In this document: piece by piece, positions 21,942 to 34,579 of the stretch
How positions within the stretch are numbered: position 1 is the first letter of the stretch
Layout of the letters: each line of letters begins with the position of its first letter
Assembly: GCA_022661535.1 (NCBI GenBank)
Contig: JAKULF010000008.1
Location: 2,108,001-2,172,000 of the forward strand
DNA from: Eutypa lata
Taxonomy: Eukaryota > Ascomycota > Sordariomycetes > Xylariales > Diatrypaceae
DNA length: 64,000 nt
Reading direction: 5' to 3'
Notes under the pieces: model-generated
Database searches by the model: none
Told to the model about the DNA's origin: nothing
What the model saw: the letters and a program-made list of their open reading frames with translations, nothing else
Made by a program: the position numbers and the translations under genes

Positions 21942-24883
21942 ATGGCACCCGACTCGAGAAACTACGAGCGTTCAACAGCACAGCACTTCACCATGAAGAC
22001 GACGACAGCCGCGAAACCCCCCCTTACTTCGTCTCACTCCCACCATCATCCTCACCATCATCACCACCATCCCCGCCATTCCCAGATAAATTCGCAAGCC
22101 TTTCGTGCGAATAGGTCCACTACAACGCCTATGGCCTCTCCTCGCATGCCACATTCAGTCGGCCAACCCTATCCCCCCGCCACTAAACTCTCTCCTGTTA
22201 TCATTGCTTCCTCAAGCCGGTCGCCGAGTCCTAATTACTTTGGACTCAATGTGGAGCGGTCTGTTGAATCGAGAGACTCGAACGCTCTTCCTAACGAGAA
22301 CTGGAGTCCGCCTAGCTCGTCGGTGAAGTCATTCGCTGCTGCGATACCAGCGCAAGTTCCTCTCGATGCTAACCCCGAGTTTGAAGAATTCAGGCGTCAG
22401 GCCGATGCAAATCGAGGCCAGGGTTTCAGTTTAGGTGGCCACCACTTTGCACCGGTACAACCTTTGTCGCCTGCTTTTATGCGGCCCAAGCTACCGCGTC
22501 GGCCGACAGGAAATAGTGACAACGCCTCCGAAGTATCAGCTAGTAAAATTCCGAATGGCAAGTTACGGGATGTGCGGATGGATGTCGATGCTGACAGCTT
22601 GCACGACTCTGCGTATGTGTCGTCTGATTCCAAGAGGAACTCCGAGGCCTCGCTTAACCCTCCAGCCTTTACTAGCACGCCTCGTTTTGAGTCTCCTGCC
22701 CAGTTTGATTCCCCATTCGAGCCAACTCGCCGCTCGACCTTAAGCAAAGTTGACGACAGACTTCCACGTTTATCGTTACCCCTGGCCAAGCTGGAAAAAT
22801 TGTCCGAGACCCCGAAACCTCGTGCGGAAACACTGCCTCCCACTTTGGAGAGTGGACCGGGTTTGATGTCAACAAACCAGCTAAAAGATATTCTTGAGCA
22901 CTCACCTGAGGGTGAATATCTGATATTGGACGTACGGGTATCAACTCAATACTCACAATCTAGAATTCGCGATGCACTGAATTTATGTATCCCAACTACT
23001 CTATTGAAGCGCGCTACTTTCGACTTACAAAAACTTCTCAAGACTCTTCAGACAGAGGAAGACCAGGAAAAATTCGCGCAATGGCAAACGGTCAAGTATC
23101 TTATCATATACGATGCTGCATCTACTGAAAAGCGCGATGCCGTCTCCGCGATAAATATGTTCAAGAAATTCGCCAATGAGGGATTTTCCGGAAGTTCTTT
23201 CTTGCTTAAGGGAGGGTTTCAAACCTTTGCGAATTCATGTCCGTCACTTATTGATCGGAGGTCCGCAGCCGAACGGGCTGGTACATCAGTAAACGGAGAT
23301 GGCCGGCCCCTATTCGCTCCCGTGATAGGGGGCGTGTCTCTTCCTTCGGCCGCTAATAACCCCAACCCCTTCTTCAACAATATACGACAGAATATGGATC
23401 TTGCGGATGGTGTCGGACAAATGGACGTCTCCGTTCCATCGAATGTCGACTTCGATACTCTCCCAGCTTGGCTTCGCGAAACAACAAGAGCGTCAGACCA
23501 TGGCAAGATAGTCTCGGAAAACTTTTTGAAAATTGAGCGGAACGAACAATCTCGTATGAAGGATGCGTATGCTGCGTTCACTCCAGGGGGCGCAGCAAAG
23601 TCTCGTGGTGTCCGTCTCTCCGGTGTGGAGAAAGGCGTCAAGAACCGGTATAAAGACATCCTTCCTTTCGACCATGCTCGCGTCCGACTGGCCGATCGTA
23701 GTGAGGGGTCCTGTGATTACATCAACGCCAGCTACGTCCAAGCATCAAGAAGCAACAAGCGGTATATCGCCTCCCAGGGACCTCTTCCGGCCACTTTCGA
23801 AGTATGATATTGCCCCGAGTATCTAAAAATGCCGAGTGGTAGAGCTAATGAATCGAATAGGATTTCTGGTCGGTCATCTGGGACCAAGACGTACGTGTCA
23901 TAGTTATGTTGACTGCAGAGTCTGAAGGGGGCCAGCTCAAATGTCACCCGTATTGGCAAAGCAAAGAGTTTGGTCCATTTCGGCTCAAGCCTCTATCCGA
24001 GAAGAAGGTGTCTCTTGATCTCGATAAGCCTCGCACCAATTCTACAGCATCCGCTAGCAACACGGCAGCGGCGGCGGCAGCAGCAGAAGCAGGGAGACGA
24101 CGCGCGATGACAACCAATGTCATCGACTCATCTAATCCAGCTCTTCCGACTGTGCCATCACAGCCCGCCGAGACCCCCCACGTCATCATCCGCAAGTTTG
24201 TTCTTTCTCATGCCGCTAACCCATTTGCGCCCATGCGTGAGATCACCCATTTACACTATCCCTCGTGGCCCGATTTTGGTACACCGGCTCAGCCCTCCCA
24301 TCTCCTGGCGCTCGTAGAGCTAGCCAACGTGATGCAGCGATCGGCTCTTCCTGTGGATGCTAACGCCATCGCGGCATCGGCTACTTCCGAACGTCCTACT
24401 ATGTCTAACTGGTACGACGAACCTGAGTCAGACACGAAAGCGAGACCCATGTTGGTGCATTGTTCCGCTGGATGTGGTCGTACTGGCACATTCTGCACCG
24501 TCGACAGCGTCATTGACATGCTCAAACGACAACGCATAGCTTCAGCTATAGCTGAAACGCAGTACGACACTGATGGCGATGTACAAATGGATGATGGGAC
24601 CCCTCAAAGAAATGATGGGCCTAACAGGGAGATATCGGGAATTGCGCGCGACGGTAACCACAGGATCGATACGAGCTTCCTTCGCGATTCCGGCGCCGAC
24701 TTGATTGCATCTACAGTTGAGGACTTCCGGCAACAGCGTCTAAGCATGGTACAGAGTCTGCGACAGTTCGTACTCTGCTACGAGACAGTGTTAGAGTGGA
24801 TCTGGAGAAGTCAAGATAAGAATAACGGTCTGAGCACTGCTAGAAATAGGGCTAGAAGTGGTAGTTTGGAGAGTCGGAGATGA
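21942..24883 (+). CDS. Protein tyrosine phosphatase with N-terminal rhodanese domain
   Basis: Two exons (21942-23801, 23861-24883) joined by a 59-nt intron encode 960 aa. Residues 1-300 are Ser/Pro/His-rich and probably disordered. A rhodanese (Cdc25-like) domain spans about 308-432. Where active rhodaneses have the catalytic Cys loop, it reads YDAAST, so it is likely a non-catalytic targeting module. The tyrosine phosphatase domain begins near 550 ([23 protein letters not shown]). It has the WPD loop at 756-758 and the signature [10 protein letters not shown] with catalytic C821 and R827. Low-complexity inserts interrupt it around the intron/Ala-rich region and after the signature. The domain order matches fission-yeast Pyp1/Pyp2-type phosphatases that dephosphorylate stress MAP kinases; the MAPK substrate is inference. 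Confidence 0.9.
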
Positions 24884-26770
24884 GCTTACCGCTTGCATCT
24901 GGAGCGAAACGGCATGGCATCTAATCCTGGTCCTTTCTGAAGGCTTTGAACCAGTCTGAGGGGATATGAGACAAGACACCGACCTAGGTATACATACTCC
25001 TTTTACCATTCTACCAATATGCGGCCGACAATAGGGAGGGGTAAAAGGAGCAAACCGTGGTGGTTGCAAGCTTGCTAGCTTGTTGGAAAGGGCTTTTTTC
25101 TTTCTCAGTCATCACGTAGGGTAGGGCACAACTACTAAAGGAGTTTTCTGGATCGGTTTATTATACGGAGCATAATTTTTTTGTCAACTCATGATTTTCG
25201 TTTATCGTCATCACCATTGGCATTTTCTTCCAGGTGGCATGGACGCGTACGTACACTCGTCTCGTGTTCCATTCACTAGGTTTTAAGGGGAAGGCGATTC
25301 AAGGCCAACACAGGCAGAAACGGAACGGAATGGAAGGATATACCTTTGGCTTAGGTGGTGGTGGTGCTAGGGGCAAGCAAGCAAGCGAACAAGGCAGGCA
25401 GGCAGGCAGGTGGTTGGCACCCACGGAACAACAGAAAGGAAAAAAAGAGAACACTGTACATTATAGAGATGGATGATTCTCCCATATGATACACAATGGT
25501 TTTTTATTGCGTGCCGTATTGGGTCAGGCAGGTACAACTTTTGCAGGTTTTATGTCAATTGGGACGCCGGCTGAGAAGAAAGAGGAAAAGCAAAACAATC
25601 CTCACACGTCCCTCCTTTTTGGTCGATTGTCGCTGAATCTAAAACCGACCACTTACTTTACTTTACTGCTCGTACCCCACACTCTTGCTGTCGTGAATGT
25701 GTGTTTACCGTCGGAGCTATAGAGCTCTAGGTATGTGTCGTTTTTATGTGTGTACGTATGTATATATGTATGTATGAGCTGTTCTTGCGAGGCGAAGGCA
25801 CTGGCTACCACAAGGACAGCGGGATTTCCGTCCCATAAAAAGGGGATACACACATTACTAAGTAAGTTTCGTCTTCTGCACATAAGGTAGAATCAAGACC
25901 GCGGATCTCGGAGTAGACTAGTTTGAAAGAATACAAAGTCAAAGGATAGGGTGAAGGTGGGAGGCGGCGGTGGTGGTTGGTTGTGGCAGGAGGTAGCATT
26001 ACTCTTAGCAAATTAATATATATTAGGCATATATGTGGCCTGTTCCAAAGCCTTAAAGGAGTAGGTATATTGGTGTTTGGCCTCCGTATATGGGACTGTC
26101 CTATGTCATTTTTGACCTCTTCTTGGACTACAAAGCTCCAGTACCTACTACATGGAGGATACTTATACTACATTATGTATGTAAGTAGTAGATATGAACT
26201 ACATGTAAACGATATGCCTATATACGGAAAAGAACCTTTATCTAGGTAGCTCAGGGTATACCTTAGGTATATAGATTAGTTTTACCTAGGTATGTAGAGC
26301 CCGTGTTGAAAGGTTACGTCCTATACCCCCTTTTTGATCGTTGGAACTGCCCCTGATGGGGTATTGGATTGTTGAATTCCTCACCTTCCGAAGTGAAGCC
26401 ATGGAGATGGAACGGCTAGACCGGCCACAGAGCACAGCTCTTCTATCCTTAGACAACTAATTCTCCTACAACTAGAATCCGCTTTACAAACCTCTAAGCC
26501 CCCAATATGAAAATCATTTTCTACTAATCTCACACAGAAATCAAATCTAACAATTAGTAAATAGGATGAACGAAATGTCACTGATCAAGGTATAAGATGC
26601 CAAATCGCTCTCTGCTGTTGTCTCTTCAGCTCTAGCTCATTATTATACAGTTTATGTCTGAGTCCTGCTTCAACTTCAATGAACCGACACCCACTCGAAG
26701 CCCAGAGGAATCCAGTAGGCACATGCCCCAAAACCTCCGCAGCCTTTCCGTAATGTTCCCGCGCACCCCT
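24884..26770. other. Convergent intergenic region, 3' UTRs
   Basis: Lies between the convergent 3' ends of the PTP (+) and RPT6 (-) genes. It contains a GGCA tetranucleotide array (25393-25410), GT/TA-rich stretches near 25740-25780 and CCTAGGTA words near 26240-26300. No gene is recognised. Confidence 0.55.
25393..25410. repeat. (GGCA)n microsatellite
   Basis: About 4.5 tandem GGCA units, immediately preceded by GCAAGCAAGC repeats, in the 3' flank of the PTP gene. Confidence 0.7.
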
Positions 26771-28007
26771 TTATTTCCAGAACTTCTGCAGGGAGACCTC
26801 CTTGTCGTCGTGCTTGTTAAGGATCTTGGCGGTGGCGAGCTCGAAGTCCTCCTGCGTGACGTGGACTCTCCTCTCCCGCAGGGCGTACATGCCGGCCTCG
26901 GTGCAGACGCCCTTCAGCTCGGCGCCGGAGCACCCGTTCATCTTCTCGGCGATCTTGGTCAGGTTGATGCCCCGCGTCAGGTTCATCTTGCGGCTGTGGA
27001 TGCGCAGGATGTCGGCGCGGGCCTCGACCGAAGGGGGCGGGAACTCGATCTTCCGGTCGATGCGGCCGGGCCGCAGCAGCGCGGGGTCGAGGATGTCCAG
27101 CCGGTTCGTCGCCATGATGACCTTGATGTTCTTGGTGGGCTCGAAGCCGTCGAGCTGGTTCAGGAGCTCCAACATGGTGCGCTGGACCTCGGAATCGCCG
27201 CCCGAGGAACCCTCCACGCGCGAGGAGCCGATGGAGTCGATCTCGTCCATGAATATGATTGATGGTGCGTGCTCACGGGCCATGACGAACAGCTCTCGAA
27301 CCATGCGCGAACCCTCACCGATGTACTTCTGTACCAGCTCGGAGCCGGACACTCGGATGAACTTGCAGTCTGTGTGGTGGGCGACGGCTCGGGCCAGCAG
27401 CGTCTTGCCGGTTCCGGGAGGCCCGTACAGCAACACACCCTTTGGCTGTGCGATGCCGAGGGATTCGAAGAGCTCGGGGTGCTTTAATCCTAGCTCGATG
27501 ACCTCCTTGATCTCCTTGATCTGTTGATCCAAACCACCGATCATGTCGTACGTACTGTCGGGTACCTTTTCGACCATCATGAGAGATACGAGGGGATCGA
27601 CGGAAGACGGAAGAATCTTCTCGAGCTTGTAGGAATCGGATAGCAGGGTCACTCTCTTGCCTACTGTGAGTTTGGCTACATCGACGGATTCGGCAACATC
27701 GACGACTATGACATGTAAGCATTGGATGGTTCTCCAATTCAGAAGCAGCGTAATGATGTTGTGTGTTCTTACCGTATTTTCCTTCTGGGTGTACCTTAAC
27801 CAATACTTTCTTGGTACCCATGACCTTGACTACCTCACCTACGTAGGATCCGGGTTGTTGCAGCAAACCCAACTCTTCCCTTAATAACCGCACTCTAGAG
27901 TTGTAGTCATTTCGCTGGGCTTCGAGACGGCGGAGTACGGCTTGGCCCTTTAGGATCTCAAGCTTCATCGCCTCGATTTTGTTGTGGTAGTAGTTGTCGA
28001 GCGCCAT
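26771..28007 (-). CDS. RPT6: 26S proteasome regulatory ATPase Rpt6
   Basis: Two exons (28007-27773, 27705-26771) with a 67-nt intron encode 389 aa, the usual length for Rpt6. It is one of six AAA+ ATPases of the 19S base that unfold and thread substrates into the 20S core. An N-terminal coiled coil (about 8-50) precedes the OB domain ([12 protein letters not shown] across the splice site). The AAA domain has Walker A GPPGTGKT (173-180), Walker B IIFMDEID (228-235), an SRH-type [12 protein letters not shown] segment and the C-terminal lid. The C-terminus ends LQKFWK, as in the Rpt6/S8 subgroup, and lacks the HbYX motif of other Rpt subunits. Coding GC is high relative to the flanks, consistent with strong expression. 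Confidence 0.97.
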
Positions 28008-29471
28008 AGTTGCTGGTGCTCTTTCCTGAGCGAGCGGGACGAAGACGTAGGTAGGGGAGCTACAGTTGGTCAATGAAATCCCAGTTATGTGGCGAGACCA
28101 GATTGTAAAACGTGTATAGTAATATCAGAATGCACCGTAAGAATTCCGGACACAAGACGTAGTGTGTATGGTTGTGCTAAATCGCGAATAATTGACTATG
28201 GTGATGAAGTTGACTTGCGGCTAAGAGACGAACAACGAACGAGGCTACCAAACACTGACGACAAGAATAAGCTTTAGCTACATGTGGTCCTAGCACCCCC
28301 ATCATGCTAAGTTAGGCAGTCAAGAAAACGCGGCGTTCTAGCCTTGGCCTTTAACGTTGGCTACGGGCTGATTAGGTAAGTAATATTACATAAGGTAGCG
28401 GAGCTCTGACTGCAGTAGGTACCGGGTACTTCGTACATACATGTATGTATTATACATATATGTATGTACATATATCGCATACCTCTACGCAGACAGCTAT
28501 TCTTGTTCAGACACTTGCAATGTACTCCCACGGTGAGTCTCTACGTAGGTTGGTTCCAATGACTTTTCTATTGGACTCTATGATGTTCGTTTCACCTGGA
28601 TATCCCGTAGTTATCTCTGGTGCTTCGTAGTAGCGGTTGATATCGTGCCGAGAGATACATAAGTGCTCAATTATGGTGGTTGAACTAACCTCGTTCAAGG
28701 AAGAGAACAACCTTGCTTAGGTCGATTAGCATGCACTAATACGCCATAGTGCAGCTCCGCTAGCTGTGTTATCGTCTCGTCGTCCTTGCAATAGCAAGCG
28801 AGGAGCAACCCACGGGAGCTACCTAGTGGGGTTCATGTTATCATTTATGCGCGATGACCTTGGGAGGAGGATATCACGAGGAGACATCACGGCTGCAAAG
28901 GAATTATCCACTACTACCCGCATCATGCAACCAATATTCCGTCTCTCCATCATGTACTACATGTGTGTACGTATGTAAGAAATAATGCAGTGTCCATGTG
29001 GGATGAGTAGTTATTAATATAATTCGTGCTGCTGGTGGGATTGTGTTTCTCTCGGTTTGATCAATCAACGTTGAGTTAGTTATACCGACAAATTGTTACG
29101 CCGGTACTTGTCTACCTGTATCTTCCCGCTTGAACTTCATTTTAATCATATGGCAAATACATACCTAAGTCCCTACCGCAACACACAATAACTTGAATAA
29201 ACTTCAGCCACGCATATCTCTCATCCGTCTCCTCTTTCCCTTTCTTATTCTAAGGCCACGTTAACTAAGTCCTGTTGACGCGTCGGTCTAATCCGTCCCC
29301 TTCTTTGTTTTTCTTCTCTCCTTCCAAGTTTATCTTTACTTGAAATAATGTTTGATATCAAACGATTGTTAGGGGCTAGCTAGTTTACTGCCTTGCATTT
29401 TGTTGTTGTCGCCTCTGCCAGTGTATGTAGTTTTCCTGAGACATCTGTATCACACAAGCTGCTCGAATACC
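28008..29471. promoter_or_regulatory. Divergent promoter interval between RPT6 and the exchanger gene
   Basis: 1.46 kb lies between divergent starts. The RPT6-proximal half includes a perfect 16-bp palindrome TACATACATGTATGTA (28434-28449), followed by TACATATATGTA (28453-28464). The exchanger-proximal side (about 29220-29340) is strongly pyrimidine-rich on the + strand (CTCTTTCCC, TTCTTCTCTCC), a common core-promoter feature in filamentous fungi. No TATA box is convincing. Confidence 0.4.
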
Positions 29472-32400
29472 ATGGATCCTCCTTCACAGGATTCCGGCGA
29501 GGCTGAATCCCACACACCCTCTCCTACCGATACGCGACGACCGCGGCCTCGCCCCCGGCCGTATGAGCCATCTTCGCGAGATACTAGAAACGATGCCTTT
29601 TCAGAGAGCTACCAGTCGTCGGCTGATACAGCCCGGAGAAGACACGAACTACTAACATCCTCTTACGGTACGGCATCCTCCTAGCTTGTTATACCTTTGG
29701 TTTTATACCCATCGAGTCGGACCTCACGATAGTCATATTTTCGGATTACTTGTTGACGGGGATGATATGGCTATATATTTTCTGCAAACTTTATTGTTAC
29801 TTAGTGCGAGCTGACTCTGTTCTTCCCTTTTTGTAGGCACCTTACAAACACCTCCACCCGCCGCTAGTAGTAGTCAGTTTGGAGAACCATCCACTCATGA
29901 GCGATCTCAGTCAAGAGCAGGCTCTCAGCCTCTTCGCTCTCCCTTGCTAGGCCCCGAACGAGGTCGACCACGTCCCAAAAAGCCAGCTATGCTTCGCCGT
30001 GGCTCTTCCAATACCCAAGCTCCCTATCGTGGTGAAGTCTTCTCTGTAGACGATGACATTGAAGAGGTCGAAAGCGAGGGTACCGATAGAAAGCAGAGCT
30101 CATCGACAGTTCCTGGCTATAGCTCTACGCGGCAACCATCCACCGTGCGGCGGCGAAATATGGCGCCCGCCCTATCTAGAGTACAGTCGAGTCGTAGCGA
30201 TGGTCCTAACGAGCGAGAGGACTACGAGGAAGACGCCGAAGTCGAGGATAGATACTTTCCCTCGCAATCCCATGAAGAGGAAAGCCCCGAGGACATTAGC
30301 CCAGAAGGCGACGATCACAGCGCTAATGACGACGATGATGATGAGGACCTCAGTGATGCTGAGAGCTTTACTTTGAAAGACCGTCAACAGGCCATCAATG
30401 AGACACATCCATTTGGTATTAGGATCTGGAAACCCGCTCTATACAAGAAAGACCGTTCAGTCCAGAAGAATGCCGAAGGAGATATCCACTCATCTCCAGG
30501 TGGTAGAGTTAGTAGCTGGTTGCTCTTTTTCAATATTATCTGGACCTTGGCTTTCGGCTGGTGGATGGCCCTTTTCGCTGCTCTTGGTGCAGCCGCCTGC
30601 TTTATAGTAGCAGCAGCTCCCAGTGGGAGAGCTTATGGTCGCGTGCTGTGGGGCTTGTCTGGATATCTTCTCTACCCCTTCGGCAAATTTGTTCGGTTGC
30701 AGCAGGATGATGCGTATCTCGACGAGGATCAGGGCGAGGGACGAAGCATTAGCGAATATGAGCAATGGCAGAGCGGCGACCTGGAATACGGCCGCCTCTT
30801 CTTTGGACCCGAATCGGCACACCGGTCTATTATTGGACGGTCCAGACGCAGCATCGACTCGGAGCCCAGCGAAACCGATAGTCTCCTTGGCCGCTCTCAT
30901 CATCGTGAACCTTCAGACGACACGAACAGGCACCTAAAGCGACGCTTGTTCGGCCGAGGACCATGGACCATTGGACGTGTCATTTTCTTCTTCGTATTCT
31001 ACGGACTCCTTACACCGTCCCTTATTATTGTCTCTGGCATATGCTGGCTCCTGGTCTTCTGGATTCCTATGGGCAAGGTTACGATGTTGCTCTTTGACCA
31101 TCTCAGGAGGCATCCGTTAGCGTTGTCCTTCGAGTCCGATATTAGCGTGGCTAGGAATGCTGATGGATCCCATTCTTCCATCCTCCTCTGCTCATACAGA
31201 GCTGTAGGGGCCAAGTACTGGAAGTATACCGTCGACGGAACCAACATCTTCCTAATCAACCTAATGTCTGTTGTTATCTTTGTCATATTTGACTACATGG
31301 TTCTAGAAAGGGTCCTGCATGTTGACAACTTCCTAACGTCCCCGGGGTTTCTATTTGTGGGTGGACTATTCTCCATCATCCCCCTCGCGTACTTCATCGG
31401 CCAGGCTGTGGCGTCTATCTCTGCCCAGTCCTCCATGGGCTTAGGTGCAGCAATCAACGCCTTTTTCTCTACAGTCGTCGAAGTTTTTCTCTACTGTGTT
31501 GCCCTGACGCAGGGCAAGGGCCAACTGGTCGAAGGTAGCATTATTGGGAGCATATTTGCTGGTATTCTGTTCTTGCCCGGCATTTCCATGTGCTTCGGCG
31601 CCATCAAACGGAAGACACAGAGATTCAATTCGAAATCAGCTGGGGTCACCTCGACAATGCTCTTGTTTGCTGTCGTCGCTGCGTTTGGGCCGACGTTATT
31701 CTACCAAATCTATGGCACACACGAGCTTAGATGCCAGAGCTGCACTGATGGCCCAAGTCTATCAAACGGCAATAGCGAACGTGATTGTCGGCGTTGTTAC
31801 TACTCTCAGGTACCAGCTCTTGATGACCGGTTCTATATTGAAGCCGTCCGTCCATACTGTTACATAGCCGCAACTTTGCTCTTCCTATCCTATGTCGTCG
31901 GCTTATGGTTTACTCTGCGAACTCATGCCGCTGTCATCTGGAACACTGAAGTCGAAGAGAAGAAGCACGAGGAGGCGCAACATCTTATAGGCCGACCGTC
32001 AGATGCTCGAACCCTCGCTGATACAAGTGGGGCCGATATTCGTGACAGTAATCTATACAAACGAATCCTTGGTCAATCTTTGAGACAGGTCGGGCTTCAC
32101 GGAGAAGAAGGACACGACTCCCGTCAGCCATCAGGCGTTTTACCAAATGGTGCGCCAACACCCCATATGGTCCCTCCGAAGAGCAGCGGAAGTGATCCCG
32201 ATAGTATCCGCTCCAATGTTCATATCCCGGGCTTTTCTGAAACGGAGAATAACAATCTCGTGCGTGGTGTTACGGAATTAGCTGCTGCTGCCGCCGCTAT
32301 TGCTGCCCGAGATGCTCGAACCTCACGCCGTAACCCAGCTACCAGCTCGAATGTTGCTAGTACTGCTGCACAGCGACCTTCCCTCACTCGTACCGCCACT

Positions 32401-33150
32401 TTTCCTGGCATGGAAGAAGCAGAACATGCGGCGGCGGCCGTACATGGTGGTCACGATGCACCAAATTGGAGTCGACTAAAGAGTGCAGTCATCTTGCTAG
32501 GCGCTACTGTTCTTTATGCCATTGTTGCTGAGATCCTTGTTGACACGGTCGATGTGGTACTCGACAACTATGCCATTGATCCCAAATTCCTGGGAATTAC
32601 GTTATTTGCTCTGGTTCCAAACACAACCGAGTTCCTGGTTAGTCTCTTTCTTCCCTTACCGTAGAGCATCCTCAAACGGATAAAACTAACCTCAAGTACT
32701 TAGAATGCCATCTCCTTTGCAATGAATGGCAACATTGCATTATCTATGGAAATTGGTTCGGCATATGCGCTACAAGTTTGCTTGCTACAGATACCAGCAT
32801 TAGTCTTGTTCTCGGCTGTTTATCCTATAACCCCTCCTAGCCCAGATTCGGATCCTGCACACTGGACGTTTAGTCTCCTTTTCCCCCAGTGGGATATAGT
32901 GACCGTCATTCTCTGCGTCTTCTTGTTGAGCTACATGTATGGCGAGGGAAAGAGCAACTACTTCAAGGGGAGCATATTACTATTAACGTACTTGGTCGTC
33001 ATCGTCGGTTTCTACCTTTCCGGTTATACAGATGTCCACATGGGTCCAGAGCGTTTCGACACACTCGGCCAGGACGGAGTATGGAAGAGCTACAAGACGA
33101 TAGGACGAGGGACGAGCGGAAGAGCCTACGAGGCCGGGGTGGGGGTTTAA
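29472..33150 (+). CDS. Vnx1-like vacuolar cation/proton exchanger (CaCA superfamily)
   Basis: Three exons (29472-29667, 29837-32637, 32704-33150) encode 1147 aa; splice phases close at both introns (169 and 66 nt). The first ~285 residues are hydrophilic, basic and acidic by turns, and lack signals. Membrane segments begin near 290. The two alpha repeats of the Ca2+:cation antiporter family lie near 600 (GLGAAINAFFSTVVEVFLY) and 994-1030 (NTTEFLNAISFAMNGNIAL, then SAYALQVCLLQIP), the second created by joining exons 2 and 3. A long cytosolic loop with an Ala-rich stretch separates them. Length and layout match yeast Vnx1, a vacuolar Na+,K+/H+ antiporter, rather than the shorter Vcx1. The vacuolar membrane location is by homology. 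The final exon ends in a Gly/Arg-rich tail. Confidence 0.9.
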
Positions 33151-34579
33151 AAGAAAACGACTTCTTTTCTTTGCTTTCTTCATTTTGCAGTGCTTCCTAT
33201 AATATATCTCGCGTCAGTATAGCATCGGTATCTCATGATTAGAAGCATGGCAAGGTCGTTTTGGTTTTTTTTTCATTTGCTTGGGATCCCCGTCGGTGGT
33301 TCCGTACTAAAGGGCTGTCTAGGCGCATGTTACGTATCCCTAATTGATAAGCATCTTTCATTAATCTCTCCTTGTTCCTGTAAGCTCCGAGGAACGCATG
33401 AAAGTTGAGATATTGGCTAAAATATAGACACCAGGTTCGACGGCATTACGCGTCTCTAAATACTCCTCCCCCTTACCTACTTTGATTATATGCTTGTGTA
33501 TAGTTCCGATGTCCAGGTTCTCACTAATCGATATTTTAGGGGTAGAGTAACATCTTCGCGGCGGTCCTGCACATGGAGAGCTCTGGAGGCAACTAGTCTT
33601 ACCAAGTTCTCTTGATCCCTTACACTCAACTACGACGAACCTAACAGAGTATAGACATATAATTAGCTGACTAAGTACCTAGCCTGGAGACTTATTCCCG
33701 GTAGGTAGCTTGTGGAGGTGGAGGGATCAATCCCAGTCCTTCAAAATATGGGGGTAACTTGGCAGATAATCTGGGGAATCCCAATAGTTACTAGTTCGTT
33801 GATTGCATATGGACTTACCTCTGCTCTAACCGAGATGTATTTTTCGAGTCTTGACAGACGATCAACGCGGAGCTATCATTGAACCAAGCTATGTAGTTAG
33901 CCTATCCCGCGACTTTGGGTCACAGAGTGAATAAGGTTGGTATTTAGATATATGATGTAAGTGTAGACACCCTTCTCCAGGCGCGAGGATTTTGGCCGGT
34001 CAGCCGGTCGAGCCCCGTGTACTTTTACTACAGTAGCTACTGAGTTTACCACATGTTCGAATATCTTTATCTAGCCCTCTTTCTATGTGGAGTGAATCAT
34101 CATCAGACTATTTGAAACCTATGATACAATAACATCACAGGAATCAAGAAATCAGCTGTGGTGTCATTATACCTAGTTATGCTTTTTTGCGTAAAGTGAT
34201 TTTTCATGCTTTGGTAAGCTTCATCCTCTGCTGCGCCGTGCCCTTGAGGGCTGAGCCGTCATGAGCATTTCCTAAGCGAGCAATTCTAGGTCTGCGATAC
34301 GTCCACTACTGGTCCATCGGATGCCCGGATATTGGAGCGACGCAGTGACCGTCGAATCCTTCCGGATCCCCCAGTGGGTCTCGCCGTCAGCTTACCGAGG
34401 GAAGTGTGGACCTCAGCTTCAGCCGCTGCCTGGGGCGTGTCTAACTAAGGGGTCTGGGCGCTCGGGCTCCCCTATCCCTATACGTGTATAAAAATATGGC
34501 GGAGTATCCTCCCGGGAATTCAGGAGTTGTTGCATAGCATTCACTGGTTTCTAGAACAGCTCCTTAGCTCCGGAACAAG
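33151..34579. other. Intergenic region upstream of the esterase
   Basis: 1.4 kb with no recognisable gene. The distal part holds the exchanger 3' UTR and the proximal part the carboxylesterase promoter. Confidence 0.5.
34487..34496 (+). promoter_or_regulatory. TATA-like box of the carboxylesterase gene
   Basis: TATAAAAATA lies 84 nt upstream of the carboxylesterase ATG, a plausible distance for a TATA element with a short leader. A clear TATA box suits an inducible gene; few other genes in this window show one. Confidence 0.5.

Noticed and set aside
26654..27527. Two long + strand frames over RPT6
   Set aside because: Antisense shadows of the conserved AAA ATPase exon.
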